From Fictibacillus enclensis (GTDB lineage Bacteria > Bacillota > Bacilli > Bacillales > Fictibacillaceae), in the NCBI RefSeq assembly GCF_001457035.1, contig NZ_KQ758617.1:1971794-2035793 (forward strand): a DNA stretch of 64,000 bases, written 5' to 3'. The notes under the pieces were generated by a model. That model did not search any database. It was not told where the DNA came from and worked only from the letters and a program-made list of their open reading frames with translations. This document shows, one piece after another, positions 25,541-34,722 of this stretch. The number at the start of each line of letters is the position of its first letter. The first letter of the stretch is position 1. Both the position numbers and the translations under genes were made by a program.

Positions 25541-26908
25541 TTAGGCGCCTTCAGTCTTTTTGAATAAAACAGGAATTCTTAATTCCACTTCAGTCCCTTT
25601 CCCTTCTTTACTTTGTATAAAAATATCGCCTCGATGGAGTTTCATGATTGTTTTCGCAATGGATAATCCAAGGCCAGTGCCGCCTGTTTCTCTAGACCTT
25701 GCTTTATCTACCCTGTAAAACCTTTCAAAGATGTTGTCAAGGTCTTCTTCCGGTATCCCAACTCCGCTATCTTTTACCCTAATGAAGGCGTCCCCCTCAT
25801 CTTCGCCAACTGTAACTTCGATTTTCGATTTGCTGTACTTGCTCGCATTATCAAGAACGATAATGATAACCTGTTTCATCTTCAGCTCGTCGGCTTCAAC
25901 AATAACAGGTTTATTTTCCTTGTGAAGAAGGATTTCACGTTTATACACACTTTGAAGCTGCATCACCAAGTTTTCGCATACTTGTGTCAGGTTCACCTTG
26001 CCCACATCAATGGAGGTTTCATTTTCAGAAGATGCCAAATCAAGCAGTGTCTCGGTCATCTTTTGCATCCGCATCGCTTCCTGATGAATGGCTTCAATTG
26101 CGTCCCTGGAATGTTTGACGTTATTAACACCTCGCCGCAGTAATAAGTCGGCATAGCTGCCGATGACCGTGATCGGGGTTTTCAACTCATGGGAGGCATC
26201 AGAAGCAAATTGTTTCTGTCTATTGATGTTTTCCTGTAAACGGCTGATCATGCGATTAAAAGTGTTGGCAAGTGTATAAAGTTCATCTTTCGAGCGGTTC
26301 TGAATGAATATTGTTTTTGGGACTCCGCTTTGCTCGATATCCTCCATCGTTCTGATTATTCTTGAGATGGGTTTCATAATCACGCTGGAAAGCAGTGTGC
26401 CCCCAGCCAATGAGAGGAGAAGCGTAATTCCTGAACATGCTGCCAAGATGGATAAAAGCTTGTCCTTCATCACTTCTAGACCCGTTACCCTTTGCGCGAT
26501 TTCCATCGAATAGGAAACATTATGATTGATGGAGATGGGGACACGTACAATTTGAAACTGTTCCTCACCGATCTGCCGCATTTCGGACTTTTCCTTGCGT
26601 GTAAACTCTGGTTGTACGTTTGCTAATTCTGTATCATCCGTAATTTGCTTGATGACCGCCGAATGCTTGTCCACGATCCGGATGAAAGAATGGTCAGAAA
26701 GATAGACCTCCAGCAGATCCTTCGTTAATTCCTCTGGTCCTTTCTTTTCTGTTCTTTTGATGATCTCATGAGCCTTCTGATTGAGAAACCGTTCTTCAAT
26801 AGTGCCAATCGTTTTCATGAAGGTGAAAAAGACGAGGACATTCATAATCAATAGAATAAAAACGAGCCAGGCTGTTGTTAAGAGGTTAATCTTTGTGGTA
26901 ATTTTCAC
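25541..26908 (-). CDS. Sensor histidine kinase, system 1 (YkoH-like)
   Basis: Encodes 455 residues. Two membrane helices (about 10-32 and 152-175) enclose an extracytoplasmic sensor of about 120 residues; then HAMP, HisKA with ASDASHELKTPI (His240) and HATPase with IIIVLDNASKYS (N box), VKDSGVGIPEED and GGTGLGLSIAK. It phosphorylates the response regulator encoded one base upstream. The architecture is that of B. subtilis YkoH-type kinases. The signal is unknown. Its paralogue lies at 32639-34018. Confidence 0.88.
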   Translation of the reverse strand: MKITTKINLLTTAWLVFILLIMNVLVFFTFMKTIGTIEERFLNQKAHEIIKRTEKKGPEELTKDLLEVYLSDHSFIRIVDKHSAVIKQITDDTELANVQPEFTRKEKSEMRQIGEEQFQIVRVPISINHNVSYSMEIAQRVTGLEVMKDKLLSILAACSGITLLLSLAGGTLLSSVIMKPISRIIRTMEDIEQSGVPKTIFIQNRSKDELYTLANTFNRMISRLQENINRQKQFASDASHELKTPITVIGSYADLLLRRGVNNVKHSRDAIEAIHQEAMRMQKMTETLLDLASSENETSIDVGKVNLTQVCENLVMQLQSVYKREILLHKENKPVIVEADELKMKQVIIIVLDNASKYSKSKIEVTVGEDEGDAFIRVKDSGVGIPEEDLDNIFERFYRVDKARSRETGGTGLGLSIAKTIMKLHRGDIFIQSKEGKGTEVELRIPVLFKKTEGA

Positions 26909-26909
26909 T

Positions 26910-27611
26910 TTACTTCTCCTTCATGGTATATCCTACACCGCGAACGGTCTGTATGAGTGAATCCGGAGAATTATCTTTAAGTTTTTTCCTCAAATGGCGA
27001 ATGTAAACATCAATAACATTGGTCTCTCCTTCAAATTCATAGCCCCAGACATTTGTTATAATTCCATCGCGTGTGACGATTTTGTTTTTATGATGAAGAA
27101 GGTATACAAGCAAATCGTACTCTTTAGGCGTTAAAAAAATGCTTGTCCCGTTTCTTGAGACTTCCCTCGTTTCCGTGTCCACACTTAAATCCTTGAAGAA
27201 AAGCTTTTGCCCCTCAGTTCCTCCTGCTTTTATGTTAAGGATTGAAGAATAATAGCGTATGGTGGATCTTACGCGTGCGAGCAGTTCCTCCATCACGAAT
27301 GGCTTTGTCACATAATCGTTCGCTCCGAGATCCAATCCCATTACTTTATCCAGCGTTGAATTTCGGGCGGTTAATAAAATAACTGGTGTATTTGTGCCTG
27401 CTTTCCTCAGCCGCCTCAACATCTCTACTCCGCTTAGTTTCGGAAGCATCACATCTAGGAGGATTAAGTTGTACTCTTCGCGAAGAGCCTGTTCAAGTCC
27501 AGATTGCCCATCATGCTCAACATGAACATCATACGCCTCATATTCCAATTCAATCTTAAGAACTTTAGCAATCTGCACTTCATCTTCAACCACTAGTATC
27601 CGCTGCTTCAT
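26910..27611 (-). CDS. OmpR-family response regulator, system 1 (YkoG-like)
   Basis: Encodes 233 residues from the ATG at 27611 (GAAGGAATAG upstream); the in-frame extension to 27764 would cover the divergent promoter and is rejected. The receiver has Asp53 in LILLDVMLP and Lys in DYVTKPF; the winged helix has LTPKEYDLLVYLL and GETNVIDVYIRHLRKKL. It probably regulates the divergent PAP2 gene and neighbouring envelope genes; the intergenic region contains TTTTAATGTAGACTTCAG, but no clear direct repeat. Confidence 0.88.
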   Translation of the reverse strand: MKQRILVVEDEVQIAKVLKIELEYEAYDVHVEHDGQSGLEQALREEYNLILLDVMLPKLSGVEMLRRLRKAGTNTPVILLTARNSTLDKVMGLDLGANDYVTKPFVMEELLARVRSTIRYYSSILNIKAGGTEGQKLFFKDLSVDTETREVSRNGTSIFLTPKEYDLLVYLLHHKNKIVTRDGIITNVWGYEFEGETNVIDVYIRHLRKKLKDNSPDSLIQTVRGVGYTMKEK

Positions 27612-27781
27612 TTCTATTCCTTCTTTCTTGCGCTCCTTAAACTTTACCATGAGACCCAATCCGAATTTCTTATTTTCATTGAATTTTAATGTAGACTTCA
27701 GTGTTTTTTCAGCTAACCGGTCTATACTTTGTTTTGGTCCAGGATCATCCACTTTGATAGTCAAATAAAGGAGAGCAGTCT

Positions 27782-28378
27782 ATGAATAATATGATTTTTC
27801 ATTGGGTTAATAGCTGGGCAACGCAATCAGCTATTTTAGATAAAAGTATGATTTTACTGTCAAGCAGTGTATCTTATACAGCTGCAGCGATCATGTTGAT
27901 GCTATGGTTTACTTCAGGAAAAATGAATGATATAGAAAACAAACGCACGGCAATTTATGCTGGCTGTACTGTCGCTCTTGCATTAGTGCTGAATATCATA
28001 TTTCATCTTGTTTATTATCATCCACGGCCGTTCGCTGTGCAGCATGTACACAAACTGATTCCTCATGCCAAGGACTCCTCATTTGTCAGTGATCATGCCC
28101 TAGTAGTATTCTCTATCGCATGGATTTTATGGATGAGAAGTAGTACTTGGCGGATACCTGTCCTTTGCTGGGCGGCATTGGTTGGCATTTCGCGCATCTT
28201 TGTCGGTGTTCATTATCCGGTCGATGTAGCCGGAAGTGCACTCCTGGCATATGCTTGCGGATATCTTATATTGCACTTTTCAGCCAAGCTGGAACCTTTC
28301 GTTCAGTTTGTAATGAATCTCTCTCGTAAAGTTAAGTTCTTTCAAGACAAGGAACTTGAAAGAAAGGAAAAGCTGTGA
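27782..28378 (+). CDS. PAP2-family phosphatase, BcrC-like undecaprenyl-diphosphatase
   Basis: Encodes 198 residues, about BcrC length. PAP2 motifs: YYHPRPF for the first Arg-Pro, FVSDHALVVFS for the catalytic His (usual Pro-Ser-Gly-His is Val-Ser-Asp-His as in BcrC), and SRIFVGVHYPVDVAGS for Ser-Arg-x5-His-x3-Asp. It removes a phosphate from undecaprenyl diphosphate on the outer membrane face, recycling the wall lipid carrier and giving bacitracin tolerance. AAAGGAGAG precedes the ATG. It is divergent from the two-component system, a likely target. Confidence 0.8.
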   Translation: MNNMIFHWVNSWATQSAILDKSMILLSSSVSYTAAAIMLMLWFTSGKMNDIENKRTAIYAGCTVALALVLNIIFHLVYYHPRPFAVQHVHKLIPHAKDSSFVSDHALVVFSIAWILWMRSSTWRIPVLCWAALVGISRIFVGVHYPVDVAGSALLAYACGYLILHFSAKLEPFVQFVMNLSRKVKFFQDKELERKEKL

Positions 28379-28466
28379 TTCCCATTTCAACATGTTTTTT
28401 AAGACTAACTTTAAAACGTTCGCTTGCTTTTCAAAGAAAATTGAAAAGGGTTTTGTCTACGGTCTG

Positions 28467-28492
28467 AAAAGAGTGCATTTCGCACTCTTTTT
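28467..28492. terminator. Bidirectional terminator between the two PAP2 genes
   Basis: AAAAGAGTGC-ATTTC-GCACTCTTTTT. Confidence 0.8.
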
Positions 28493-28524
28493 ACTTTTCA
28501 CTGCAAGTCAGTCGCCTCCACTTT

Positions 28525-29178
28525 TCATTTGCTCTTCCTTCTATCTTTGTATTTCTGAAAGCTCCATATCACCACTGCTACCCAGCATCCACTAGCGGTA
28601 TAGCCTCCAAGAACATCGCTGGGATAGTGAACGCCAAGATAAATCCTGCTTATACCGATAAGAAGGATCATAAAAACGCTAAATAGTACCAATGTTGTCC
28701 TTCCTGCTCTTGAGCGAATATGCCTCCAAAGGAGAAAAGCAAGAATTCCATACAAAGAAAAAGCATTCATGGAATGTCCACTCGGAAAACTGAATCCCCC
28801 GATGTCTATTAGCCTGTGGTATTCAGGGCGTACTCGATGAAAAAATCGTTTTAACCCCTCATTAAACAGTGGGCTGCCCACCAATACAATCATGAAGACG
28901 ATCAGCTCCGCCTTTTGTTTGTACAGTTTAAACAGGAGCAGAAGGATTAACACACTGATACCAAGGACCACGGGAAATGATCCTATAAAGGTAAAGAATC
29001 TCATGACGGTTGTGAAGAGTGGAGACTCAAATCCCTGGACAAAGCTGATAATTGCCATGTCAGCAGGGAAAACGGCATTGCTCATTACCAGAAATGCAAG
29101 CAGACTGAACCCTGCTGCAAAAAGAAGGATAAGAACAATGGCAGGGTCTATTTTTTTTCGTGAAAAATTATGCAGCAT
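28525..29178 (-). CDS. PAP2-family phosphatase
   Basis: Encodes 217 residues from the ATG at 29178 with GGAGGAG 3-4 bp upstream; a longer frame to 29274 is rejected. All PAP2 signatures are intact: KRFFHRVRPE, GGFSFPSGHSMNAF and SRIYLGVHYPSDVLGGY. Six helices. It is probably a lipid phosphatase acting on polyprenyl or phosphatidyl phosphates outside the membrane. It overlaps the broken gtrA by 11 bp and lies in one minus-strand operon with the glycosyltransferase and DUF6044 genes, pointing to polyprenol-linked sugar transfer. Confidence 0.85.
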   Translation of the reverse strand: MLHNFSRKKIDPAIVLILLFAAGFSLLAFLVMSNAVFPADMAIISFVQGFESPLFTTVMRFFTFIGSFPVVLGISVLILLLLFKLYKQKAELIVFMIVLVGSPLFNEGLKRFFHRVRPEYHRLIDIGGFSFPSGHSMNAFSLYGILAFLLWRHIRSRAGRTTLVLFSVFMILLIGISRIYLGVHYPSDVLGGYTASGCWVAVVIWSFQKYKDRRKSK

Positions 29179-29596
29179 GTCTCCTCCTCTCCTCCTTTTT
29201 CCTGAAAACAAAATTCCTCTGTCCAAGGTAGTTGAATAGTGTATAAAGAACAGTCCCAGCCAAAACAGAAACATCTTTTTGAAAGAGGGAAGGAAGGAAA
29301 TGAACCGTGTTCGCCAAGAAGTCAGCTGTCTCCCTGCCTAATGAGTAAGCTGCATAATAGCAAACAAAAATGACTGCCACAAATCGGATCGAACTGCTCC
29401 CCATCTTTTCACTGCTTCTAAAGGTAAACGTACGGTTCAGAAAATAGCTTACCAATGCCCCGGCTGCATTACCCAAAAAAGTTGCCGGCCAATATTCCAA
29501 CCCTCCCCAATGAAGCAATATTTAAATGGAAGATAGTCCAACTGCAGTATTTGCCACCCCTACTAATAGGAAGCGAAAAAAAGAATGGTCAGTCAT
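29168..29596 (-). pseudogene. GtrA-family protein interrupted by a stop codon
   Basis: ATG at 29596 opens MTDHSFFRFLLVGVANTAVG, typical for GtrA. Codon 25 is TAA (29522-29524), after which the same frame continues with LHWGGLEYWPATFLGN and AAGALVSYFLNRTFTFRS, also typical, to a stop at 29168. One substitution (for example TAT to TAA) explains it. GtrA proteins help move polyprenyl-linked sugars across the membrane. Either a recent loss or a base-call error; a TTG at 29518 could restart translation without helix 1. Confidence 0.8.
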
Positions 29597-30590
29597 TTCG
29601 CGTTCCTTCAAGATGAACGGACGGAAAAACAGTGTTTTTCTTGGTATATTTATCGATTTCAATGGCATATTTTGGCCGTCTTTTTACTTCCGTGAAGATT
29701 TTCCCGATATATTCCCCTAATAGGCCAATTCCGAGGAGCTGCAGACCACCGATGAGCCAAATCGAAATAATCAGTGAGGTCCAGCCGGATTCCGTATGGC
29801 CCAAGAACTTTTGCGTTAACGCGTAAAGGCCGGCTGCAGAGCTAAGGATAACAGACAGCAGTCCAATCATGGTTACCAGGCGTATGGGTGCCACACTGAA
29901 AGACGTGATGCCGTCAAAAGCAAAAGAAAGCATCTTCTTTAAAGGGTATTTGGATTCACCCGCCTTCCTCTCCTTCCGTTCATAAGCAACGGTTGAAGAT
30001 GGAAGTCCAATAAGGGGAACCAAGCCGCGAAGGAAAAGATTTTGTTCTTTATAGTTGGATAATTCATGTAAGGCTCTGGAACTCATTAGACGGAAATCCG
30101 CATGGTTCTCGACCAGATCAATCCCAATTTTATTCATAAAACGGTAAAATCCCAAGGCTGTCGTCCGTTTGAAAAACGTATCTGTATCTCTTTTGCTTCT
30201 TACGCCGTATACAATTTCATTGCCCAGCATGTACTTTTCAATCATCTTCGGAATGGCGTTGATATCATCCTGAAGATCGGCATCAATCGATATCACACAG
30301 TCTGCCTGGTCCTTGGCAGCCATTAAACCAGCGTATAATGCGTTTTGATGACCGGAATTCCTTGTCAGCTTAAGGCCTTTCACGAAACTGTATTTTGACA
30401 TTTCAAGGATATCCCACGTGTTGTCCTTGCTTCCGTCATCCACAAACAATAGGTCGCTTGCAGGGGCAACCATGCTGTCTTCAATCATGTTCTCCAGCAA
30501 TTGACCCAGCTGCTGCAACGTATCTTCCAGCACATCCTCTTCGTTATAACACGGAATGACAATCGTTACATATGGATTGTTCATTTTCAT
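29589..30590 (-). CDS. Polyprenol-phosphate glycosyltransferase, GT2 (GtrB/YkoT-like)
   Basis: Encodes 333 residues. The N-terminal GT-A domain has VTIVIPCYNEED, FVDDGSKDNTW and SIDADLQDD; after about 225 residues two membrane helices (RLVTMIGLLSVILSSAAGLY and SLIISIWLIGGLQLLGIGLLG) and the GEYIGKIFTEVKRRP motif typify DPM1/GtrB enzymes. It moves a sugar from a nucleotide donor to undecaprenyl phosphate on the inner face. The start overlaps the upstream DUF6044 stop (ATGA) and the end overlaps gtrA by 8 bp, so the cassette is translationally coupled. Confidence 0.85.
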   Translation of the reverse strand: MKMNNPYVTIVIPCYNEEDVLEDTLQQLGQLLENMIEDSMVAPASDLLFVDDGSKDNTWDILEMSKYSFVKGLKLTRNSGHQNALYAGLMAAKDQADCVISIDADLQDDINAIPKMIEKYMLGNEIVYGVRSKRDTDTFFKRTTALGFYRFMNKIGIDLVENHADFRLMSSRALHELSNYKEQNLFLRGLVPLIGLPSSTVAYERKERKAGESKYPLKKMLSFAFDGITSFSVAPIRLVTMIGLLSVILSSAAGLYALTQKFLGHTESGWTSLIISIWLIGGLQLLGIGLLGEYIGKIFTEVKRRPKYAIEIDKYTKKNTVFPSVHLEGTRND

Positions 30591-32281
30591 AATCCCTCCT
30601 GTTTGGTTTGTACTTTATACAGATAAATTTTCCATGCCGAATCTTTTTCACTGAATGCTTTCAGAAACTTAAGTCTGTTTTCCTGAGCATTTTCGATTGG
30701 AACTGCTGAAAAGAAATAATCGCCGCCCAACTGCTTGAAAGCATCGGTATTTAGATCAAGATGGCGGATTTTCTTATCGGAGTTCTTTGTAAAATCATAA
30801 TTCTTCCCCAATTCATCGACGAAGATATAACAGCGATTTCCCCAATCATCGAAGTAGGTCCGAAGGATACGGTTCTTTTCCAGCTCTGGCGCAATGATTT
30901 TCCTGAACTTCTTTTTATAGGACAAAGGGTAGTAGTTGTTATACGTATCAAGTGTATAAAAGCCATTATACTGGGCGATGGACGGGTGTAGCCCAATGCT
31001 TGCCACCCGGTATGACGACTGCGGCTTTCCGATATACTCTTTGATTTGTTCAAATTGTTTTTCTGCATAAAATTCTTTAAAGGAGGGTTTTCCTATTACT
31101 CTGTAATCAATTTCAGGATTTGCCCCGAACAAGATCAGGATCTGCAGAACAAGCGCCCATTTAACGGCCTTTTTCCAGCCAGATCCCATTTTCCATAAAA
31201 AGCGGCAGCCAAGGCCGAACAAAAGATAAATGATCAGTGGCCGAAGGAAATGGAACCTCGCAAAATTAAAGGTATTTAAAAGACTGACTTTATCCTTGAT
31301 TGGCTGCCATCCCTTATAAAACCAAAAAGCATACCAAACGGACAAAATAATATTAATCATAAACATCCATATAAATGTCTTTTCGGTTTTGATCCCCGAT
31401 TTCCAAATTTTCCACATCACGATAAACAGAACAGGCAGGATCACAGCGGTATGCAGGGTCATTACATGGGTGTGGCCAAGCAGGTAGTTTTCAAACGTTA
31501 ATCTTACAGCATGCCAAAATCCCAGATTTGAACTGACAAACTCATCCCTGCTGGTTGGCTCTTGTGGAAACAGCAATGAATAAACAAGCCGGTATTCCAC
31601 CAGAAGGTATACTGCCGTCATCAGGGCAATTCCCCCAAAAAATACCCAGTTTCGCTTCTTCCGAATGAGAGCGTCATAAAGCCAGAAAATACCCATGGAG
31701 GCCAAAAAGAAAAAAAATCCAAGCACGAAGCTGGAATACAAAGGAAGAAGAATAAGGGTCAGCCAGTTTTTAGGCGTGCTGTCCCCATTTCGGATATTTA
31801 AAAAGGCCCATAAAGCAAGGGGCATGCCCAAGGTGCTAAGCATCCCGGATGGCCAAAAAGGCGTGATTGCAAATGCGAAAGACACCCAAACTGAAATGGG
31901 CCACACCTCGGGTTCCTTCAGAAAATGTTTTTTCAGCAAAAGGTACATCCCCATGAATGCAAAACATCTTGTAATCGCCTGGCTCAGGGCAAATGCCATC
32001 ATCGATGGGAATAAATGATGCAGCCACTCGATCCCGCTGAACTCTGTCCCGAAGGTATCCCGGGGCAGGCCGTTTATAATTTGAGGAACAGTGCTGTCGA
32101 CCGGTCCAAACAGCAGACCGCTTTCCCGCAATACCTTATACCAGGCGATATTGGAATCAAGGTTGTCATGTACCCGGATATGGGCATTCTCCCCGAGAAT
32201 AAAAAGAGGTGACAGGTATACGGCCAATAAGAGCCAAGCCAGCCATAAATGTTTATTTTTTAGTTCAAGTTCACTCCACAT
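30587..32281 (-). CDS. DUF6044 multi-spanning membrane protein (YkoS-like)
   Basis: Encodes 564 residues with about 11 membrane helices and a C-terminal extracytoplasmic region. The early loop HIRVHDNLDSNIAWYKVL with acidic residues after the first helix recalls GT-C glycosyltransferases and the DUF6044/YkoS family. By analogy with B. subtilis ykoS-ykoT it would transfer sugar from the polyprenyl-phosphate sugar made by the next gene to an external acceptor. GGAGTAGG lies just before the ATG. First gene of the four-gene minus-strand cassette. Confidence 0.75.
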   Translation of the reverse strand: MWSELELKNKHLWLAWLLLAVYLSPLFILGENAHIRVHDNLDSNIAWYKVLRESGLLFGPVDSTVPQIINGLPRDTFGTEFSGIEWLHHLFPSMMAFALSQAITRCFAFMGMYLLLKKHFLKEPEVWPISVWVSFAFAITPFWPSGMLSTLGMPLALWAFLNIRNGDSTPKNWLTLILLPLYSSFVLGFFFFLASMGIFWLYDALIRKKRNWVFFGGIALMTAVYLLVEYRLVYSLLFPQEPTSRDEFVSSNLGFWHAVRLTFENYLLGHTHVMTLHTAVILPVLFIVMWKIWKSGIKTEKTFIWMFMINIILSVWYAFWFYKGWQPIKDKVSLLNTFNFARFHFLRPLIIYLLFGLGCRFLWKMGSGWKKAVKWALVLQILILFGANPEIDYRVIGKPSFKEFYAEKQFEQIKEYIGKPQSSYRVASIGLHPSIAQYNGFYTLDTYNNYYPLSYKKKFRKIIAPELEKNRILRTYFDDWGNRCYIFVDELGKNYDFTKNSDKKIRHLDLNTDAFKQLGGDYFFSAVPIENAQENRLKFLKAFSEKDSAWKIYLYKVQTKQEGL

Positions 32282-32419
32282 CCTACTCCAATTTATAAGT
32301 CATCATCCTTTATATCTCTAATAATTCATTTAAAACAGTACCCTTCTCCCATGAAAAGACCCTTAATTCTCCATTAAAAAAGGATTAATTTTTTTATTGT
32401 TAAGATTCATTGCTAAAAA

Positions 32420-32480
32420 AAGCTGCCAAATTTGGCAGCTTCAGCTTGTTGACAAAGTCTCATGTCTACAAGCTTTTTTT
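32420..32480 (+). terminator. Double hairpin in intergenic region
   Basis: AGCTGCC-AAAT-TTGGCAGCT, then AGCTTGT with ACAAGCT followed by T7. The first hairpin resembles the inner stem of the dispersed repeat without its end palindromes. Confidence 0.55.
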
Positions 32481-32638
32481 ATTGCAGAATGAGACCAGAT
32501 ACGGTTTGAAGGAGAATTTACATGTTATCGAAGCATTCTACTGTTGAACGCATCTTACACTGAACAAATATGCTGGAATTTGAAAAATATTTTCGATTGC
32601 GTTTCCGATAAAAGGATTATATTTCAACAACACCACAG

Positions 32639-34018
32639 CTATTTTAGTAAATTGTTTTTTTGTGAAAATCTTAATATTACCTCTGTTCCTTCCCCTTGTG
32701 TACTTATCAAATTGATTTCTCCCTTGTGTAAATTCATAATACTTTTGGCTATTGGAAGACCTAAACCAGAACCTCCAGTCTCTCGACTTCTTGCTTTATC
32801 GACTCTGTAAAATCGTTCAAAAATGTGCTGGATCTCATCTTCAGGGATTCCAATACCATAATCCTTTACACGAACCAGGACTTGATTTTCATGTCCTTCT
32901 AGAAATACATCAATTTTTTCATTGCTGTATTTTATGGCATTATCTAATAAAATAATGATAACTTGCTTGATTTTTAATTCATCACCATCCATCAGGATTT
33001 GATTTTCTTTATAGTGAAAGCTTATCTCACGTTTATACACTTGTTTGAATTGCTTAATGATACTTTTACATAAAGACACCAGGTCAAACTGATCTGTTTC
33101 GAGTAGAGTTTCATTCTCTAATTCAGCTAAATCAAGGAAAGTTTCAGTCATTTTTTGGATCCTTGTTGCTTCTAAATGAATAGCTGCGATGGCTTCATCC
33201 GTCATCTTCTTGTTTTTCAGCCCATGTCGTCTCAATAGATTGGCATAACTTTTTATCACGGTTAACGGTGTTTTTAATTCATGAGAAGCATCTGAAACGA
33301 ATTGTCTTTGTTTCTCTATATTTAGTTGAAGCCTGGCAATCATCCGATTAAAGGTTTTGGCCATGGTTTGAAGTTCATCTTTGGTGTTATCTTGAATACT
33401 GATGGTTTTCGGCACCCCGCTCTTTTCTATATCCTCCATCGTATGGATCATATTAGAGATCGGCCGCATGATCATATTGGCTAACCATCGTCCTCCAAGC
33501 AAGGATAAAAAGGCAGCTATAACCGTGGAGGAAATTAAAATGACTCTAAGAAGCTCCCTTCTGGCTTCAAGACCTTGCAGGCGTTCTGCGATTTCCAAAC
33601 TTCCTTTGAAATTCGTACCATTCTTTATGGGAACACGAACCACTAATACTTGTTCTTCTCCATGTTCAGCAAAAATAATATGGGTTTGAGTCTGCTTTTT
33701 TGTTGTATACTTTCCTTTTATTTTCTTTGAAAGTAACTTATCGTTTGTTTCATGGAGGATGACCTTGTTTTTAGGTCCTATTACACGGATAAAGGAATGT
33801 TCCGTTAGCGAATCTCGTAATGTTTCCTCCATTTGAGAAGATGACTGATTGAGGTGAATCTCTGCCATAATATCCTTCGACTTTTGAAAAAGCATATTCT
33901 CATCCATAGTTACAGTGTTTTTCATAAATAAAAAGAAAACCAAAAAATTAGTAAGTATCAAGATACACAACATCCAGGCAGTGGTTAGAAGATTAATTTT
34001 TGTTGTGATTTTCACCAT
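32639..34018 (-). CDS. Sensor histidine kinase, system 2 (paralogue of 25541-26908)
   Basis: Encodes 459 residues from the ATG at 34018 (AAGGAGAAAA upstream). Same architecture as system 1 and clearly homologous throughout: KITTKINLLTTAW start, EDIE-SGVPKTI linker, VSDASHELKTPL with His246, ILLDNAIKYS, VKDYGIGIPEDE and GGSGLGLPIAK. Extracytoplasmic sensors differ more (TEHSFIRVIGPKNKV against SDHSFIRIVDKHSAV), so signals may differ. The 5' end overlaps the response regulator gene by 26 bp. Confidence 0.88.
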   Translation of the reverse strand: MVKITTKINLLTTAWMLCILILTNFLVFFLFMKNTVTMDENMLFQKSKDIMAEIHLNQSSSQMEETLRDSLTEHSFIRVIGPKNKVILHETNDKLLSKKIKGKYTTKKQTQTHIIFAEHGEEQVLVVRVPIKNGTNFKGSLEIAERLQGLEARRELLRVILISSTVIAAFLSLLGGRWLANMIMRPISNMIHTMEDIEKSGVPKTISIQDNTKDELQTMAKTFNRMIARLQLNIEKQRQFVSDASHELKTPLTVIKSYANLLRRHGLKNKKMTDEAIAAIHLEATRIQKMTETFLDLAELENETLLETDQFDLVSLCKSIIKQFKQVYKREISFHYKENQILMDGDELKIKQVIIILLDNAIKYSNEKIDVFLEGHENQVLVRVKDYGIGIPEDEIQHIFERFYRVDKARSRETGGSGLGLPIAKSIMNLHKGEINLISTQGEGTEVILRFSQKNNLLK

Positions 34019-34706
34019 TTTTCTCCTTGATGGTGTAGCCAATCCCTCTGACAGTATGAATTAATGGGAAAGAAAAGTTCGTATCCACCTTTTGTCTCAA
34101 GTGCCTTATGAATACATCAATAACATTGGTTTCGCCCTCATACTCATATCCCCACACGTTGATAATGATCTTCTCTCTTGTCACTACTTTGTTTTTATTA
34201 AGAATTAAATACACCAGAAAGTCGTACTCCTTGGGCGTTAGCGTAATAGGTTGACCAGCCCTTGTCACTTCTCTTGTTTCCGTATTAATGATTAAATCTT
34301 CGACCGATAATAAGGAGGGGTTCTCGTTCGTTTCTACTTTCTCGCTGTTCCGGAGACAAGCTCTGATACGAGCTAGTAATTCTTCAATTTCAAATGGCTT
34401 TGTCACATAGTCATTTGCTCCATGATCCAGCCCTGCCACTTTATCCCATGTTGCATTTCGGGCAGTGAGAAGAATTACCGGCGTTTTCTTGTTAGTTTTT
34501 CTCAATCGCCTTAATACTTCTATGCCGCTTATTCCTGGCAGCATGACATCCAATAAAATTAAGTCGGCCTCGGATTCCATAGCGGCTTTTAAACCTGATG
34601 CACCATCATGCTCAACGGCGACCCGGTACCCTTCGTACTCCAGCTCCATCTTCAAAACCCGCGCAATTTGAGTCTCATCCTCAATCACTAAAATTGTTGT
34701 TTTCAT
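33993..34706 (-). CDS. OmpR-family response regulator, system 2
   Basis: Encodes 237 residues from the ATG at 34706. Receiver Asp53 in LILLDVMLPGISG, DYVTKPFEIEELLAR, and a winged helix with LTPKEYDFLVYLI and GETNVIDVFIRHLRQKV. Paralogue of the system 1 regulator. It follows the DedA/PAP2 gene by 16 bp on the same strand and overlaps its kinase, so DedA-like, regulator and kinase are one operon. Likely targets are this operon and the divergent RND exporter. Confidence 0.88.
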   Translation of the reverse strand: MKTTILVIEDETQIARVLKMELEYEGYRVAVEHDGASGLKAAMESEADLILLDVMLPGISGIEVLRRLRKTNKKTPVILLTARNATWDKVAGLDHGANDYVTKPFEIEELLARIRACLRNSEKVETNENPSLLSVEDLIINTETREVTRAGQPITLTPKEYDFLVYLILNKNKVVTREKIIINVWGYEYEGETNVIDVFIRHLRQKVDTNFSFPLIHTVRGIGYTIKEKNGENHNKN

Positions 34707-34722
34707 TTTAAATTCAACCCTT

